DNA of 64,000 nucleotides from Hanleya hanleyi (Eukaryota; Mollusca; Polyplacophora; Lepidopleurida; Hanleyidae), in contig JAVTVY010039265.1 in NCBI GenBank assembly GCA_036873755.1, forward strand, positions 1 to 64,000. The letters are read 5' to 3'. A model generated the notes under the pieces. It searched no databases and was not told the origin of the DNA. It saw only the letters and a list, made by a program, of their open reading frames with translations. Position 1 is the first letter of the stretch; every line of letters starts with the position of its first letter. The translations under genes were made by a program, and so were the position numbers. Shown piece by piece: positions 52,301-60,587 of this stretch.

Positions 52301-52597
52301 AGGCTTTAGCTTCTTGTAACTGGTGATGCGGAATCTATTTCTCGAATACCGGTATCTATTTCTCGAATACCGGTATGTGTCAGTTTTTTACTTACTGTGA
52401 ATCAAAGATATTGAAACGTTCTTGTTACAACAAAATCGCACAATTTTCTGTCCCAGTCGTATAGAATATGTCGTGCCGTACAGTAACAATATGCAACAAC
52501 AACAACGTGTCATTAAAACGTTTCATCTATACTTACCATTGAAACCCATAGTCGTTTCAAGTTCAAGTCTGTCTGCGTCTAAAGGATTGTCCGACAT
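37225..52597 (-). CDS. CFAP52: CFAP52 (WDR16), WD40 protein of ciliary doublet microtubules (12 exons, 631 aa)
   Basis: CFAP52 is a microtubule inner protein in the lumen of the B-tubule near the inner junction of motile cilia and flagella. Twelve exons join to 1896 nt with no frame break; each intron has GT/AG and the phases chain correctly. The protein is almost all WD40 blades, with visible strand ends DIIIWDY (94-100), IVVWSI, LRVWEL, EIRVWDT, QVRIWEI, TCIVWDL, VSYWET, KMWNY and AILRWKF; family members fold as two propellers. Human CFAP52 is 620 aa and aligns end to end by eye; the main difference is a Lys-rich insertion near 51-60. The start, in ACCACCATGT, gives MSDNPLDADRLELETTMGFN, matching the family N-terminus. 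An X-box-like RFX site lies about 106 bp upstream. Introns hold a TA-type MITE, minisatellites and a family C element. Ends in WKFPRS then TAA. Confidence 0.96.
37711..37948 (-). CDS. CFAP52: CFAP52 exon 11
   Basis: Acceptor TTTGTTTGACAG, donor GTAAGG. Encodes RFVRHQIMFANTLFKCVCYN, LITSGTDRKVSYWETSDGSR and YVTGGDDKLIK. A perfect 40-bp array starts about 33 bp upstream of the acceptor. Confidence 0.96.
37981..38260. repeat. Seven perfect 40-bp tandem repeats in CFAP52 intron 10
   Basis: CGTGATTAGAGAATGAAGCC followed by TGTTCATGCTATTCAATAAG repeats at 37981, 38021, 38061, 38101, 38141, 38181 and 38221 with no mismatches until the last few bases. There are no spacers, so it is a minisatellite. 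Its sequence identity implies a recent expansion, or assembly of a long-read array. Confidence 0.97.
38695..39017. mobile_element. 323-bp MITE with 40-bp TIRs and TA duplication
   Basis: The ends CAGTACAAGGCAGAAATATC and its exact inverse extend inward through TTGATGCTAAACGCGAGT. TA flanks both sides (38693-38694 and 39018-39019), as in Tc1/mariner insertions. The interior is strikingly CpG-rich for this AT-rich intron, with many CGCG and GCGACT words. No transposase. Confidence 0.88.
39590..40510. repeat. Minisatellite, about 30-37-bp unit
   Basis: Some 25 imperfect copies of GGGATTACTGCTGGATAGGC followed by CAGTCCCATGTG. Length and sequence vary between copies. ORFs through it in several frames are artefacts. 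Located in CFAP52 intron 10. Confidence 0.93.
40520..41965 (-). repeat. Tandem array G, about 175-200-bp units
   Basis: About eight units contain CATAATTTGGAGAAAAATTA, TCAAAAATAGCACAGGTACA and ACATGTGTACCAAGTTTCAT, with ATCCAATGACAGCTGACAAC; the ATGTATATGTATACATGTAG linker varies in length. On the minus strand it reads TTATGAAACTTGGTACACAT, the core shared with other arrays. It ends near a GGGGTAGTACCCC hairpin (about 41989). Confidence 0.88.
42107..42160. repeat. (GACACC)n microsatellite
   Basis: GGACACCGACACCGACACCG continues as imperfect hexamers, then GACGACGAC. An ORF with alternating Asp/Thr residues here is an artefact of the repeat. It probably belongs to the array G element. Confidence 0.85.
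42480..42801 (-). CDS. CFAP52: CFAP52 exon 10
   Basis: The largest exon, 322 nt. Acceptor TTGATTATAG, donor GTAAGT. Encodes WDDGKIRAFYPESGKEM, AIACSSHCRTIVSGGGEGQV and ECVSASTDGTCIVWDLE, nearly three WD40 blades. Confidence 0.97.
43406..43554 (-). CDS. CFAP52: CFAP52 exon 9
   Basis: Acceptor CTGTTTCAG, donor GTAAGA. Encodes DLFITCGKEEIRVWDTNSCT and IPNMECHAICLTDDGKSIIS. A 58-bp block of the donor-side intron (about 43279-43338) is duplicated head to tail up to the exon edge. Confidence 0.95.
43844..43956 (-). CDS. CFAP52: CFAP52 exon 8
   Basis: Acceptor TCTTTTGCAG, donor GTAAGA. Encodes FFASTCKSHIYRFNYSDFSH then TAVNDVIFPL. Confidence 0.94.
44403..44463 (-). CDS. CFAP52: CFAP52 exon 7
   Basis: Short exon of 61 nt. 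Acceptor TTTCTTTGTAG, donor GTATAT. Encodes KKQMLQGAVTSLALRGSGHQ. Phase 2 in, phase 0 out. Confidence 0.93.
44685..46148 (-). mobile_element. Tandem-core element, family C, copy 2
   Basis: Same left flank (ACTAGAGGTTCCGCTTTGAC), same core units (about seven) with ACGG microsatellites, and same right hairpin CTCCCCCCAACATAGTTGGG then GGAGACATAAT as the copy at 24232-25706. Here it is in CFAP52 intron 6. It lacks part of the left interior present in copy 1 (compare 24440-24600). Confidence 0.82.
46285..47150 (+). repeat. Tandem array H, six units alternating about 156 and 166 bp
   Basis: Units start GTCCGGACAATAACTCGAGA at 46289, 46445, 46611, 46778, 46933 and 47099 and include GATCTACTTCAAACTTGGGG and AATATGGCCGCCGTCAGCCA. 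Alternate units carry or lack GATTTCATTG, giving a two-unit higher-order repeat. It ends about 65 bp from exon 6. Confidence 0.9.
47217..47437 (-). CDS. CFAP52: CFAP52 exon 6
   Basis: Acceptor ATTTTTCAG, donor GTAAGA. Encodes MVQDDSFFYCGTTTGDI, KDKFSQGVTALALLKNGEVL and VGAGDGTVAVV. Tandem array H lies about 65 bp into the following intron. Confidence 0.96.
47684..47783 (-). CDS. CFAP52: CFAP52 exon 5
   Basis: Acceptor TTATCCACAG, donor GTATGG. Encodes CTLRVWELDLHNRKVRPTDV then MGQLKRIIKCIQ. 100 nt, ends in phase 0. Confidence 0.94.
48057..48185 (-). CDS. CFAP52: CFAP52 exon 4
   Basis: Acceptor ATTATTCAG, donor GTAAGT. Encodes IVVWSICKKEAICGSPAQ through NIFVTGG; phases fit both neighbours. 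Confidence 0.93.
48925..49061 (-). CDS. CFAP52: CFAP52 exon 3
   Basis: Acceptor TGCCTGCAG, donor GTTGGT. Residues 93-138 with ADIIIWDYEKREL and VEALAFSPNDEYLVSLGG, strongly conserved in the family. Ends in phase 2. Confidence 0.96.
49451..49665 (-). CDS. CFAP52: CFAP52 exon 2
   Basis: Acceptor TTTCACAG, donor GTCAGT. Residues 21-92, with HFIYPLGSTVIIEEI, then a Lys-rich stretch, and ASGQVTYMGFK closing the first blade. Confidence 0.95.
49666..51146. other. CFAP52 intron 1, first part, with a MITE at about 50188-50453
   Basis: The pair GGCCGTCCACAATAATATTC (50188) and its inverse ending GAATGGCC (50453), each continuing through GTTTCCAGTAACC or GGTTACTGCATGGAAAC, forms a short inverted-repeat element flanked by TTG. 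GGGTAGGTAGG words lie inside both arms. The rest of this stretch shows nothing recognisable. Confidence 0.5.
51147..52302. mobile_element. Composite double-palindrome element in CFAP52 intron 1
   Basis: The outer ends are CTAGCCACAACTGTTCCTAT and its inverse. Arm A (51147-51272) has an inverted partner A' at about 51676-51790; immediately next, arm B (about 51787-51945) has an inverted partner B' at about 52110-52280, which is capped by the inverse of A's outermost 24 bp. The element is therefore two adjacent foldbacks sharing one pair of ends. Near 51480-51570 there is CTGCGCATGCGTAG (NRF1-like) inside a smaller inverted pair CATATTGTGT and ACACAATATG. No transposase. Confidence 0.7.
52537..52597 (-). 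CDS. CFAP52: CFAP52 exon 1 (coding part)
   Basis: The ATG at 52597-52595 has ACCACC before it. Encodes MSDNPLDADRLELETTMGFN plus one base of Gly21. Donor GTAAGT. The split GFN/G position fits the next exon. Confidence 0.9.
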
Positions 52598-52702
52598 GGT
52601 GGTACTAAACTTTGGGGGCAAAACAAGTGTATTGAGGTATAAATTTAAGGACAGTCCAGATATAAACTACCACAAGCTTCACCGCCGTGGACAAATTTGA
52701 AC

Positions 52703-52717
52703 GTTGCTATGGACAAC
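52703..52717. promoter_or_regulatory. X-box (RFX-type) motif upstream of CFAP52
   Basis: GTTGCTATGGACAAC fits the RFX consensus RYYNYY-N(1-3)-RRNRAC on both strands with a 3-bp spacer. It lies 106 bp upstream of the CFAP52 ATG, within the usual range for X-boxes of ciliary genes. The second half-site is repeated inverted as GTTGTCC at 52730-52736. Binding is inferred. Confidence 0.55.
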
Positions 52718-52739
52718 AAACATGGCGATGTTGTCCAAA

Positions 52740-53129
52740 CGAGTGCCCTCTACCGTCTACGCCGTGCACAGGGTAGCACAAGGGCGACAATCAGGTCGTC
52801 TGACTGAACCAACGAGTGGGGTTCAACAGTGCTGATGGAACCAACCTGGCATTCCTGGCCAATCCGTGAACTATTTCGAAACTGAAGACGTTCAATGATG
52901 GTTTTTATTGTATCTGGGATAAAATATGTATGTCACATTATATCTCAAGTTTTATTCACGGATTTATTCGCGCAGTAAGAAATATTTGTACGGCATGAAT
53001 TCCCGTCCAGTAATCTTTACAAAATTGTATACAGTAGGCCCTATATCGCAGCCGCATGCACAAAGTGTATTGGGCATAAACAAAAGCTATTACATTTTAA
53101 TTCATTAAAAGGAAAACCATGACAACAAC
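52740..53129. other. CFAP52 upstream region
   Basis: No supported gene. A short open frame starting near 52733 on the plus strand, divergent from CFAP52, has no recognisable motif. Confidence 0.35.
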
Positions 53130-54893
53130 ATTTGGGTGTATTTGACTTTGAAACTATGGAGAACTGTTAAGTCATTCAAGAACAATGTGTTACCTGGACT
53201 CTTACACAAATTGCTGCAGCATAATATAAGTGGTAAGGTGTATAGCCTGTTGAAATCTGTGTACCAGAGTACAACCTACCTGGTCAGAACCAAAGAAGGT
53301 ATCTCGGAACCAATAATATCAGAATTGGGAATAAAGCAGGGATGTGTCTGCAGTCCTACACTCTTCAACATATATCTGAATGACCTGCAACATTATATTA
53401 AATCAAAAGAACTGAAATCCCCAACACTAAACGGTGAGGATGTCTCGCATTTACTGTTTGCAGATGATCTAATACTGTTGTCCTTAACAAAATGTGGATT
53501 ACAAAATAGCCTTGATAAGCTGTCAACATTTTGTGATCATTGAAAGCTAAAAATAAATGTCAGTAAAACAAAAGTCATGGTATTTGGCTGCAGTCATAAA
53601 TATGCTATTGTGAATTATAGATTTGTCATGAACAACTTAGTCCTTGATATAACTGAATCATATAATTACCTTGGAATAACTTTTACTTGTCAAGGAAATT
53701 TCAAAGTCGCCATTTCAAATCTAAAGAGTAAAGCTATGCGTTCTTGGTACAAGCTTAAACAAAGCCTGTGTGCCAATAACTCAATACCTATAGAAACACT
53801 AATTAAAATATACCGGTGTATTACGGAACCAATCTGCTCGTATGCATCAGAAGTGTGGGGTCAGGCCATTTTGGGTACACACAAAAGTGACCTGTTTTAT
53901 AATTGGTCCAATTCCCCATGTAATAAACTTACCATACAGACATGTAAAAGTATGCTTGAGATGCCAAAGAGAACCAGCAATATAGGATGTCTAGCAGAAC
54001 TTGGCATATACCCAATGTCCATTAAAATCATGACAAATATGGTGAAATACTGGATGAAACTGAGAAGCGCATCTAGGGACAGAGTTATTTACCATGCATA
54101 CGAAGAAGACCGGGCGCTAATGCTCACACACCCTAAAGCTTCTTGGTTGGGTGCTGTGGAACATCTTATCCAAACATCACTAGGTGTTCTACCGGCACCC
54201 TCCACTCCAACACATATCATCACGAATAAATTCACATCCAATCTGAGAGAAAAATTTGGATCTCTTTTCTTGCATTGCACCAGTCAGGTTACAGATGTTC
54301 AAGGTAAAACAAAAAAGTTGAGAACATATGGCCTGATCAAACACAGCATCAGTCTATCAAGTTATCTGACACACATAAAGAACAAAAAACACAAAAAAGC
54401 CTTAACAAGCCTCCGCCTGAGCGTTCATTTTCTTGAAATAGAGAGAGGCAGGTACACAAATATATTGCCTGAAGAAAGGATCTGTAAACACTGTTCAATG
54501 GATTGTGTAGAAGATGAAAGGCATTTTCTATTAGAATGTCCTCTATACAATAATCTCCGACTTTGTCTCCTTAATAATGTACAGCTCAAGCAATATGATA
54601 TCAGTAATATGTTTGAACTACTTATGGATCCTCCATCTGATCTAGCACTCGATGTGGGTTACTATATACATTCCTGCTTTGAAAAGAAACGACTGCATAT
54701 ATAAATGCATTTGTAGATCAGTATCATTGATTTACATGAATGTATAATGTACATATGTTATGTTTCAGGTACATGTCTGTCCTGATACTATAGATGCACT
54801 TAGGCATTTGTCTACTTTAGTTTAATCGTGTTTTGTACCCGGCTCCAAGTGGGCGTTTTGTACAATAAAATTCTGATTCTGATTCTGATTCTG
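53130..54893 (+). mobile_element. 5'-truncated non-LTR retrotransposon (LINE)
   Basis: Contains a partial reverse transcriptase ORF, a short 3' UTR with AATAAA (about 54864), and a tail of (TCTGAT)n-like repeats (54870-54893) instead of poly(A), as in several LINE clades. The 5' half (endonuclease and start of RT) is absent. Clade cannot be fixed by eye; a CR1/L2/RTE-like group is plausible. No target-site duplication was resolved. Confidence 0.8.
53136..54704 (+). pseudogene. LINE reverse transcriptase, C-terminal portion, with one nonsense codon
   Basis: Frame 53136-53543 and frame 53577-54704 are the same frame separated by a TGA at 53541-53543, where related proteins usually have Trp (followed here by KLKINVSKTKVMVFG). 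Visible RT motifs in order: ELGIKQGCVCSPTLFNIYLN (palm and fingers), LLFADDLILLS with the catalytic Asp pair, and SYNYLGITF (thumb approach). The C-terminus has a Cys/His cluster ICKHCSMDCVEDERHFLLEC as in many LINE ORF2 proteins. The N-terminal RT motifs are lost by truncation. A single stop in about 520 codons suggests a fairly young insertion. It would not give a working protein. Confidence 0.85.
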
Positions 54894-55190
54894 TATGGTA
54901 TAAATTCAGATGTTAGCATGTCATGTATTGGAGATTTCAAATCATCACTTTATTCCATCATAGTCTTCTACTCATCGGTCCACAAATTACGTTCGAAATT
55001 CATAAAAATAGTAAAAACTATATCTTCAGAGATTGGAGTTGTGATGTTCTCCATTTGAAGTCCAGGGAAAACCACTGGCCGGACTGGAGTCTTCTGGGGG
55101 TTTATGTTATTTCTCCCGGGAATGTCGACGTTCCATACCAGCCCACTTTCCGTCAGCACCCGCAAAATTACAACCTGTAAATACAGACAA
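54894..55190. other. Unassigned stretch after the LINE tail
   Basis: No gene or clear repeat recognised. Confidence 0.3.
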
Positions 55191-55194
55191 GTAA

Positions 55195-55330
55195 GAATTC
55201 AAAGACTGGCACTGATGGGAATCGAGCCCACATCGTTTATGACAACAGCCGCCTGTCCATATACAGTACAGTTGTTCTTACCAGCACTCCTAGCTGGTCC
55301 ACGAGAAACGCTGGTTATAGGAGTATCTCT
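55195..55330 (-). repeat. tRNA-derived SINE head (possible)
   Basis: On the minus strand, GTGGGCTCGATTCCCATCAG near 55208-55232 resembles a tRNA B box (GGTTCGANTCC), and AGCTAGGAGTGCTGGTAAGA about 60 bp upstream could be a degenerate A box. No intact tRNA can be folded from it by eye. Confidence 0.35.
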
Positions 55331-55446
55331 TGTGACTCTTGGTGATTAATCACTGTCTCCAGTACGCCTCCCCGGATGGCTCACTAACCCCTCTGATAGC
55401 CCCTAGTTCATAGAACAACAGCTCCTAAAGTCAGAAACAACGTTAA

Positions 55447-55925
55447 AGGTGAACTGAAAAGCTTTCCAATGTTCTGTTAAAATGTCATAAAACAAGAACT
55501 TCTATAGTTGTTACAATTATGTGTGGTAATAGTTCTGTGGGTTATTGTTTTATTTTGGGTATATGAGAAGTCAAAACTTATACCGAGAGCCAGAACTTTT
55601 AAAAACGTCATCGCTTGCCTCCCGTTGTTTTTGGAACGTCATGACGTTATAGTGGTCCTCGTTCATTCATCCGACGTAGCATGACGTCACATTTGAATAA
55701 AACTTGAATGAAGGGGACCACTATAACGTCATAACGTTCTACAAACCAAGAGAGACAAGCGATGCAAGTTTTCAAGACGGATTTATAACAGGATAACTTA
55801 AATATTGTTATTAGTACAATTTTGCAAACTATATTTGCCCCAAAAACGTATAAAAGTTATGTCACATAAGACCAGATGTATATAAGCAACAATTTAGATA
55901 AAATTAAAAGCTTTGCAGTTCACCT
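55447..55925. mobile_element. MITE with AGGTGAACTG ends and an inner palindrome
   Basis: The left end AGGTGAACTGAAAAGCTTT is matched by AAAGCTTTGCAGTTCACCT at the right. Inside, CATCGCTTGCCTC, GTTATAGTGGTCC and their inverses (about 55608-55665 and 55700-55765) form a second hairpin with several CRE-like TGACGT words. TTAA/TATA-like sequences flank it, but the duplication is not certain. Confidence 0.7.
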
Positions 55926-56073
55926 ATAAATGATTATGGTACATCGTAAATGATTCTCGTCTTACTAAATACCAGGGGAAACATCGTCGCTCATGTTCAA
56001 CTTCACGGAGTATTACAACACCAAACTATGATGGCCGAGAGGGGCCATCGCGTCTTTCATTTCTAATTGAACG

Positions 56074-56383
56074 CGATGGAGCGATGGAGCTATGCGATGG
56101 AACGATGGAGCTATGCGATGCGCGATGGAGCTATGCGATGGAGCGATGGAGCTATGCGATGAAGCTATGCGATGCGCGATGAGGCTATGCGATGGAGCTA
56201 TGCGATACGCGATGGAGCTATGCGATGAAGCGATGGAGCTATGCGATGGAGCGATGGAGCTATGCGATGAAGCGATGGAGCTATGCGATGCGCGATGGAG
56301 CTATGCGATGGAGCGATGGAGCTATGCGATGGAGCTATGCGATGGGGCTATGCGATGGAGCTATGCGATGGAGCTATGCGATG
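56074..56383. repeat. GCGATGGAGCTAT minisatellite, left arm
   Basis: Some 20 copies of GCGATGGAGCTAT or shortened forms (GCGATGGA, GCGATGC). It is mirrored in inverted orientation at about 58387-58640, so the two arms could pair over their length. Confidence 0.93.
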
Positions 56384-57968
56384 AATGGAATGTCATTGCG
56401 CAAAGTAAGAAGCAAACAATACAATATCTTTGAGCGTGACAAGAGTAATCCATGTCAGTGAAGGATTTTATCGGGGAATATTTGGCTAACACAGTAGAAT
56501 AATCACCTGCTGGGCTCTTTTTTCGATTTATCGCATATTAAATTGGACCGGTTTCGCTGGTAAAAACCGAAATTTCTCGAAAACCGTACATCATAGAATG
56601 GCGAGATTTGGACATAATTGGGATGGCATAGTGTGTTCGGTAAGTTTAACGATATTTCTTCGGTTTTGGGGCTCTAGTGAGAAAACTAAGAAAAAACGAG
56701 AAAAATGAGAGACGCGTTTCTAGATGGAGCTGTCGATTTTCACGCAGTTATATTTGATACTTTTCTTGAAATTGACATTTGAAAATGATCGGTAGAATTT
56801 ACGAAGAGCAAAGTTCAAATATGAATGATAGACTTAATTATATTCAAAGTTTAAACGTATGAACATGTCTAGAATTCTTAAAAAACAGGCTTTCTAAAAA
56901 TATATAGTTTTATATACATAATCTATAAAGCAAAGGCGAGAATGAGAGAAATGTCATTGAGCGAGTGTTGATCAGTACAGGTGGATAGCTTAACTTACAG
57001 TTTTGGAACAATAATTCTGCCATATTATATCAAGGCGAGAAAACGTTATAATCAGCCTGTTGTGTGAAGATGGGTAGAACGAGGTTGTTTAATGGGGAGC
57101 GGTTATGGGAGGATGGAATAAATTTTGTTCGGAAAAATTACATGAAAATCTCTGGTGCGAGAGCCGCACGAGCGGAGTATAGGCGACTTTTACGTATAAG
57201 CTTACGACCTTGACACATTTTAACGTACACAATACTGTTATTCTAAATAATGCCCCGAGAATAAAATCCGTATAGTTCTTAAGCCCCGCAGAAGTTTACG
57301 GTACAGCCTTCTCCTTTTCACAAATACTGTCCACCATCTTCCCTGAGGGAAGTCGATGAACTTGTGATATAGCCGACATGCCTTCGGTGAGATACCTGCC
57401 CACCTACACACTTTTAACGTTGTTTTTTTTCTAAAGATATTCTGTCAATGTGTTACGTGAACACCTGGTATGCAAAACCCTGAAAATTGCCCATTTGTCA
57501 TATACTATTCAATGCAAACATATAGTTCATTCTGTTCGTTGCAAGGAAAAGGGGAAAACATCTTGGAACTTTTTGACCTGTGATTAAAAAATACAAAGGA
57601 TGGCAAACGTCGACTTGATTGGCTAGCGTTGATGGCGGCGTGCAGATCACATAATTTTGTTTACACGGCTGATGAGCATACTCAAGCCTAAAATCGAGAA
57701 GTACGTTATAAAGCTCCCATGTATGTTTACTAACTCAGTGAATTTGGAATTGTCGAAGCAATGGAGCGGAACTGGTCGCCAGCAAATTCACGAGATAAGC
57801 ACATTACACTGCAGAAAAAATTACCAGCCTATTCCGGTGTCACACTGGTGAAAGAATATGTCATGTTTACATGCGAAAAAACCCTCTTGCTGTCCCGTCT
57901 TTGAAGCGAAAAAAATATTTCTCCATATCAACATAGAAAGCTGTGTTTCATGCGTAGTAAATAGCTTA

Positions 57969-58140
57969 CACGCTTAAAACTAGAGTGTTGAACCTTACTC
58001 GCAAAGTGTTGAAATGACTCTTTAAGTGTGTCCACAGGGACTGCTCGTTTAAGTGTTGTCCCTGTGGACACACTTGAAGGGTTATTTCAACTCTTTACGA
58101 GTAAGTTTCAATGCTTTAGTTTTAAGCGTGTAGTTTTATA
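57969..58140. mobile_element. 172-bp near-perfect palindrome with TA duplication, nested in the 2.66-kb element
   Basis: Starts CACGCTTAAAACTAGAGTGT and ends with its inverse; arms of about 75 bp meet near 58043-58060 around GTGTCCACAGGGAC and GTCCCTGTGGACAC. TA occurs at 57967-57968 and 58141-58142. A mariner-like MITE is likely. Its TIR resembles in style, though not sequence, the element at 61402-63719. Confidence 0.8.
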
Positions 58141-58386
58141 CCATAAAAGCTCGTATTCAAAAGTGACGTAAAACCGCATCGGTGAACGTTTGAAATTGAA
58201 GTTTGGTTGTTTTAATATCTTCTGCATACATTTGAACACCTCCAACCGAAATCTAATGCAATGTTCTTATCTACCGTGATCACATATTGAAATTTTCATG
58301 TTTAAAATAATTGTTAATTTCTCTGTTCACTTTGGCGATGGTGTTTTCGCATTGTAAGACTGTTTTTCAACGAACATGCGCAATGA

Positions 58387-58640
58387 CTTTTCATAGCATA
58401 GCTCCATCGCATAGCCCCATCGCATAGCTCCATCGCTCCATCGCTCCATCGCATAGCTCCATCGCTCCATCGCTCCATCGCATAGCCCCATCGCATAGCT
58501 CCATCGCTCCATCGCATAGCCTCATCGCGCATCGCATAGCTCCATCGCGCATCGCATAGCTCCATCGCTCCATCGCATAGCTCCATCGCGCATCGCATAG
58601 CTCCATCGTTCCATCGCATAGCTCCATCGCTCCATCGCGT
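58387..58640. repeat. ATAGCTCCATCGC minisatellite, right arm
   Basis: Inverted counterpart of the 56074-56383 array, with similar variants in different order, so the arms have changed independently since they formed. Confidence 0.93.
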
Positions 58641-58691
58641 TCAATTAGAAATGAAAGACGCGATGGCCCCTCTCGGCCATCATACCAAACG

Positions 58692-60470
58692 CATTCAGAG
58701 TGTATATAGGCTAAAAAAGAATACTAATAAAGCTCAACGCATGGAACCGCCCACATCATGTTCACAGTTAATGATCTGGCTAGTTCAATTATATACATTA
58801 AAAGATATTATGACTAAGCGAACGCCCTGCTGACTTGTAATCAGTCATTCTAGCTCATATTGCTCAAGTTTATACCGCGTACAGATCTGTCCAAAATCGG
58901 GCAAATTGTTTAGAAGTTTTCAAGTATAACATAGAAGAACAACACCAAGCAGGATTACTACACAGATTTACCTCCCCTTGAACAGACGGCTATGGCCTAT
59001 AAAAAGTATTATTTGTATCTTAGCAATTATTTTTGAAGATTCTGAGAATTTTCGATATAACTAGAAAGAGCAAAGTAAAAATTTAGCGTCAATTTGACCA
59101 TAATTCCATTTATTTTACCAATTTCGTGCCTAGCTACCTGGTACGATTTAATTGCTACAAAGTGAGAATATAATCAGGGAAATTGCTACCAAGCCATAGC
59201 CGTAGTTATTATGATAACATTTGAGATTTTCCACTGAAAAAAAAAACACCAATCCAAATATGGGGTAGGGGAAGGGAAGGGTCGGTTATCCCATGAAACG
59301 GGCCTTTATCTGGCAAGTGTGCTATACTAGTGTGCTCGTATATTCACGCAGATTATATAAGTCAGCAACATTTGTTTCGTAAAATACACCTTAATCATAC
59401 AGGACGCAGTTCATAGTTCGGATTATTGGTCCCCTGAAAATTAAAATACAGCAGAGCACCCAGATCTGACAACATGATAATTATCCTCCCCTCTTCAGTG
59501 GCCAATATTTATAGTACCAAGCTTGTGGGTACTGCCATTCCTTTAAACAGACATATGTGGATATGTGTCTCATTTGAACGAGACGAAACCTCCCCATGGC
59601 GCATACTTCGTTTCACAGGCTCACTCCACTTGGAATCCTGTCCGAATATCTGACTGGTGGCTCCGCCGGATGAAGACCAAACAGTATACGGTAAAGTATC
59701 TGATATCGCTCCGCATTAATGGCGACACACGATTCGCAAGCCATCTTATGGATGGCGAAGTGTACGCAAATGCGCCTTATGGATGACGAAGTGTACGCAA
59801 ATGATGTCACTTCTTGAAATGCCAGAACTATAGCCGCCTTGACCTCCACAACCCTCCACAGCTCAAACGTCAATAATAACCGTTTTAGCCTTTTACTACT
59901 ACCACTTACATTTGCAATTTAAATACAATAAGTTTATATATCTACATTCAAAACTGAAATTTATATGTAATAGTTGTATTCGCCATTCTAAATGGAAGCT
60001 CGTGTGAAACACGGGCAGAGCATTTCCCCAAATATATGTGTAGAACATAATTTGATATATGGTCCTTAAAGCAATAAGAACTTAGGATTGGTAGCAAGGC
60101 TACCAAAGAGCTCGTCTGACTATATGAATACAGCACCTGTAACGATTACCATAACATGAAACAATTTGCCATTCTATTATGTAATTAAGATCTAATTAAA
60201 CATTCTCTGAATAAATTATTTGGAATATCCCCTTCACAATATCCTAAATATCATTCATAGTAAGCTTGGGTACAATCAGTAAAGTATTTATGAATATAGC
60301 ACCCCTAATGTATGCCTTAAAGGTCAACCCAAACGCTCTGAGGTCAAAAATATAAAAAAATAGTCCTTTCGATTCTGAAAATAATGATATTTTTTTCATA
60401 ATTTTGTGCAGTCTGGTTGTCGAGATATTGCCGTTTGAAAGGTGAAAATCGCTCTCCTGTCAATTCCAGC
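58692..60470. other. Intergenic stretch with a dispersed repeat near 59650-59775
   Basis: The minus strand of about 59650-59775 is a diverged copy of the repeat at 33150-33260. A block TTATGGATGGCGAAGTGTAC, GCAAATG is tandemly duplicated near 59747-59802. No gene is recognised in the rest. Confidence 0.45.
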
Positions 60471-60472
60471 TG

Positions 60473-60480
60473 TGACGTCA
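60473..60480. promoter_or_regulatory. CRE-like TGACGTCA upstream of the THAP sequence
   Basis: The palindromic full CRE TGACGTCA lies 108 bp before the THAP ATG, beside GC-richer sequence. It suggests the locus once had, or has, a promoter. Function is inferred. Confidence 0.35.
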
Positions 60481-60587
60481 CGGAGGGAAGCCGTCTTGTA
60501 TTCTCTATGTTAAAGCCGTATACCACAGTCGTAAGTAGCTGCTGATTTCTGGAGATTTTCGGAGTATCGGGGCATGATTTGTTAAAT

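Larger units (their letters stand above)
56027..58683. mobile_element. 2.66-kb DNA element whose long TIRs contain a 13-bp minisatellite
   Basis: The left end ATGATGGCCGAGAGGGGCCA continues through TCGCGTCTTTCATTTCTAAT into about 310 bp of GCGATGGAGCTAT repeats; the right end is the inverse, with about 255 bp of ATAGCTCCATCGC repeats. ACCAAAC flanks both sides (56020-56026 and 58684-58690; eight bases if one mismatch is allowed). The interior of about 2 kb has no transposase I can recognise. The Met/Glu/Trp/Asp-repeat ORFs in the arms are artefacts. A 7-8-bp duplication would fit hAT or a related class. Confidence 0.8.

Noticed and set aside
52719..52900. A divergent gene start opposite CFAP52 (short ORFs beginning near 52719 and 52733)
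   Set aside because: About 35 codons each, no recognisable motif, no clear donor; insufficient support.
56092..58627. ORFs rich in Met, Glu, Trp, Cys, Asp (MELCDGAMRW-like) on both strands
   Set aside because: Direct translations of the GCGATGGAGCTAT minisatellite in the two inverted arms.
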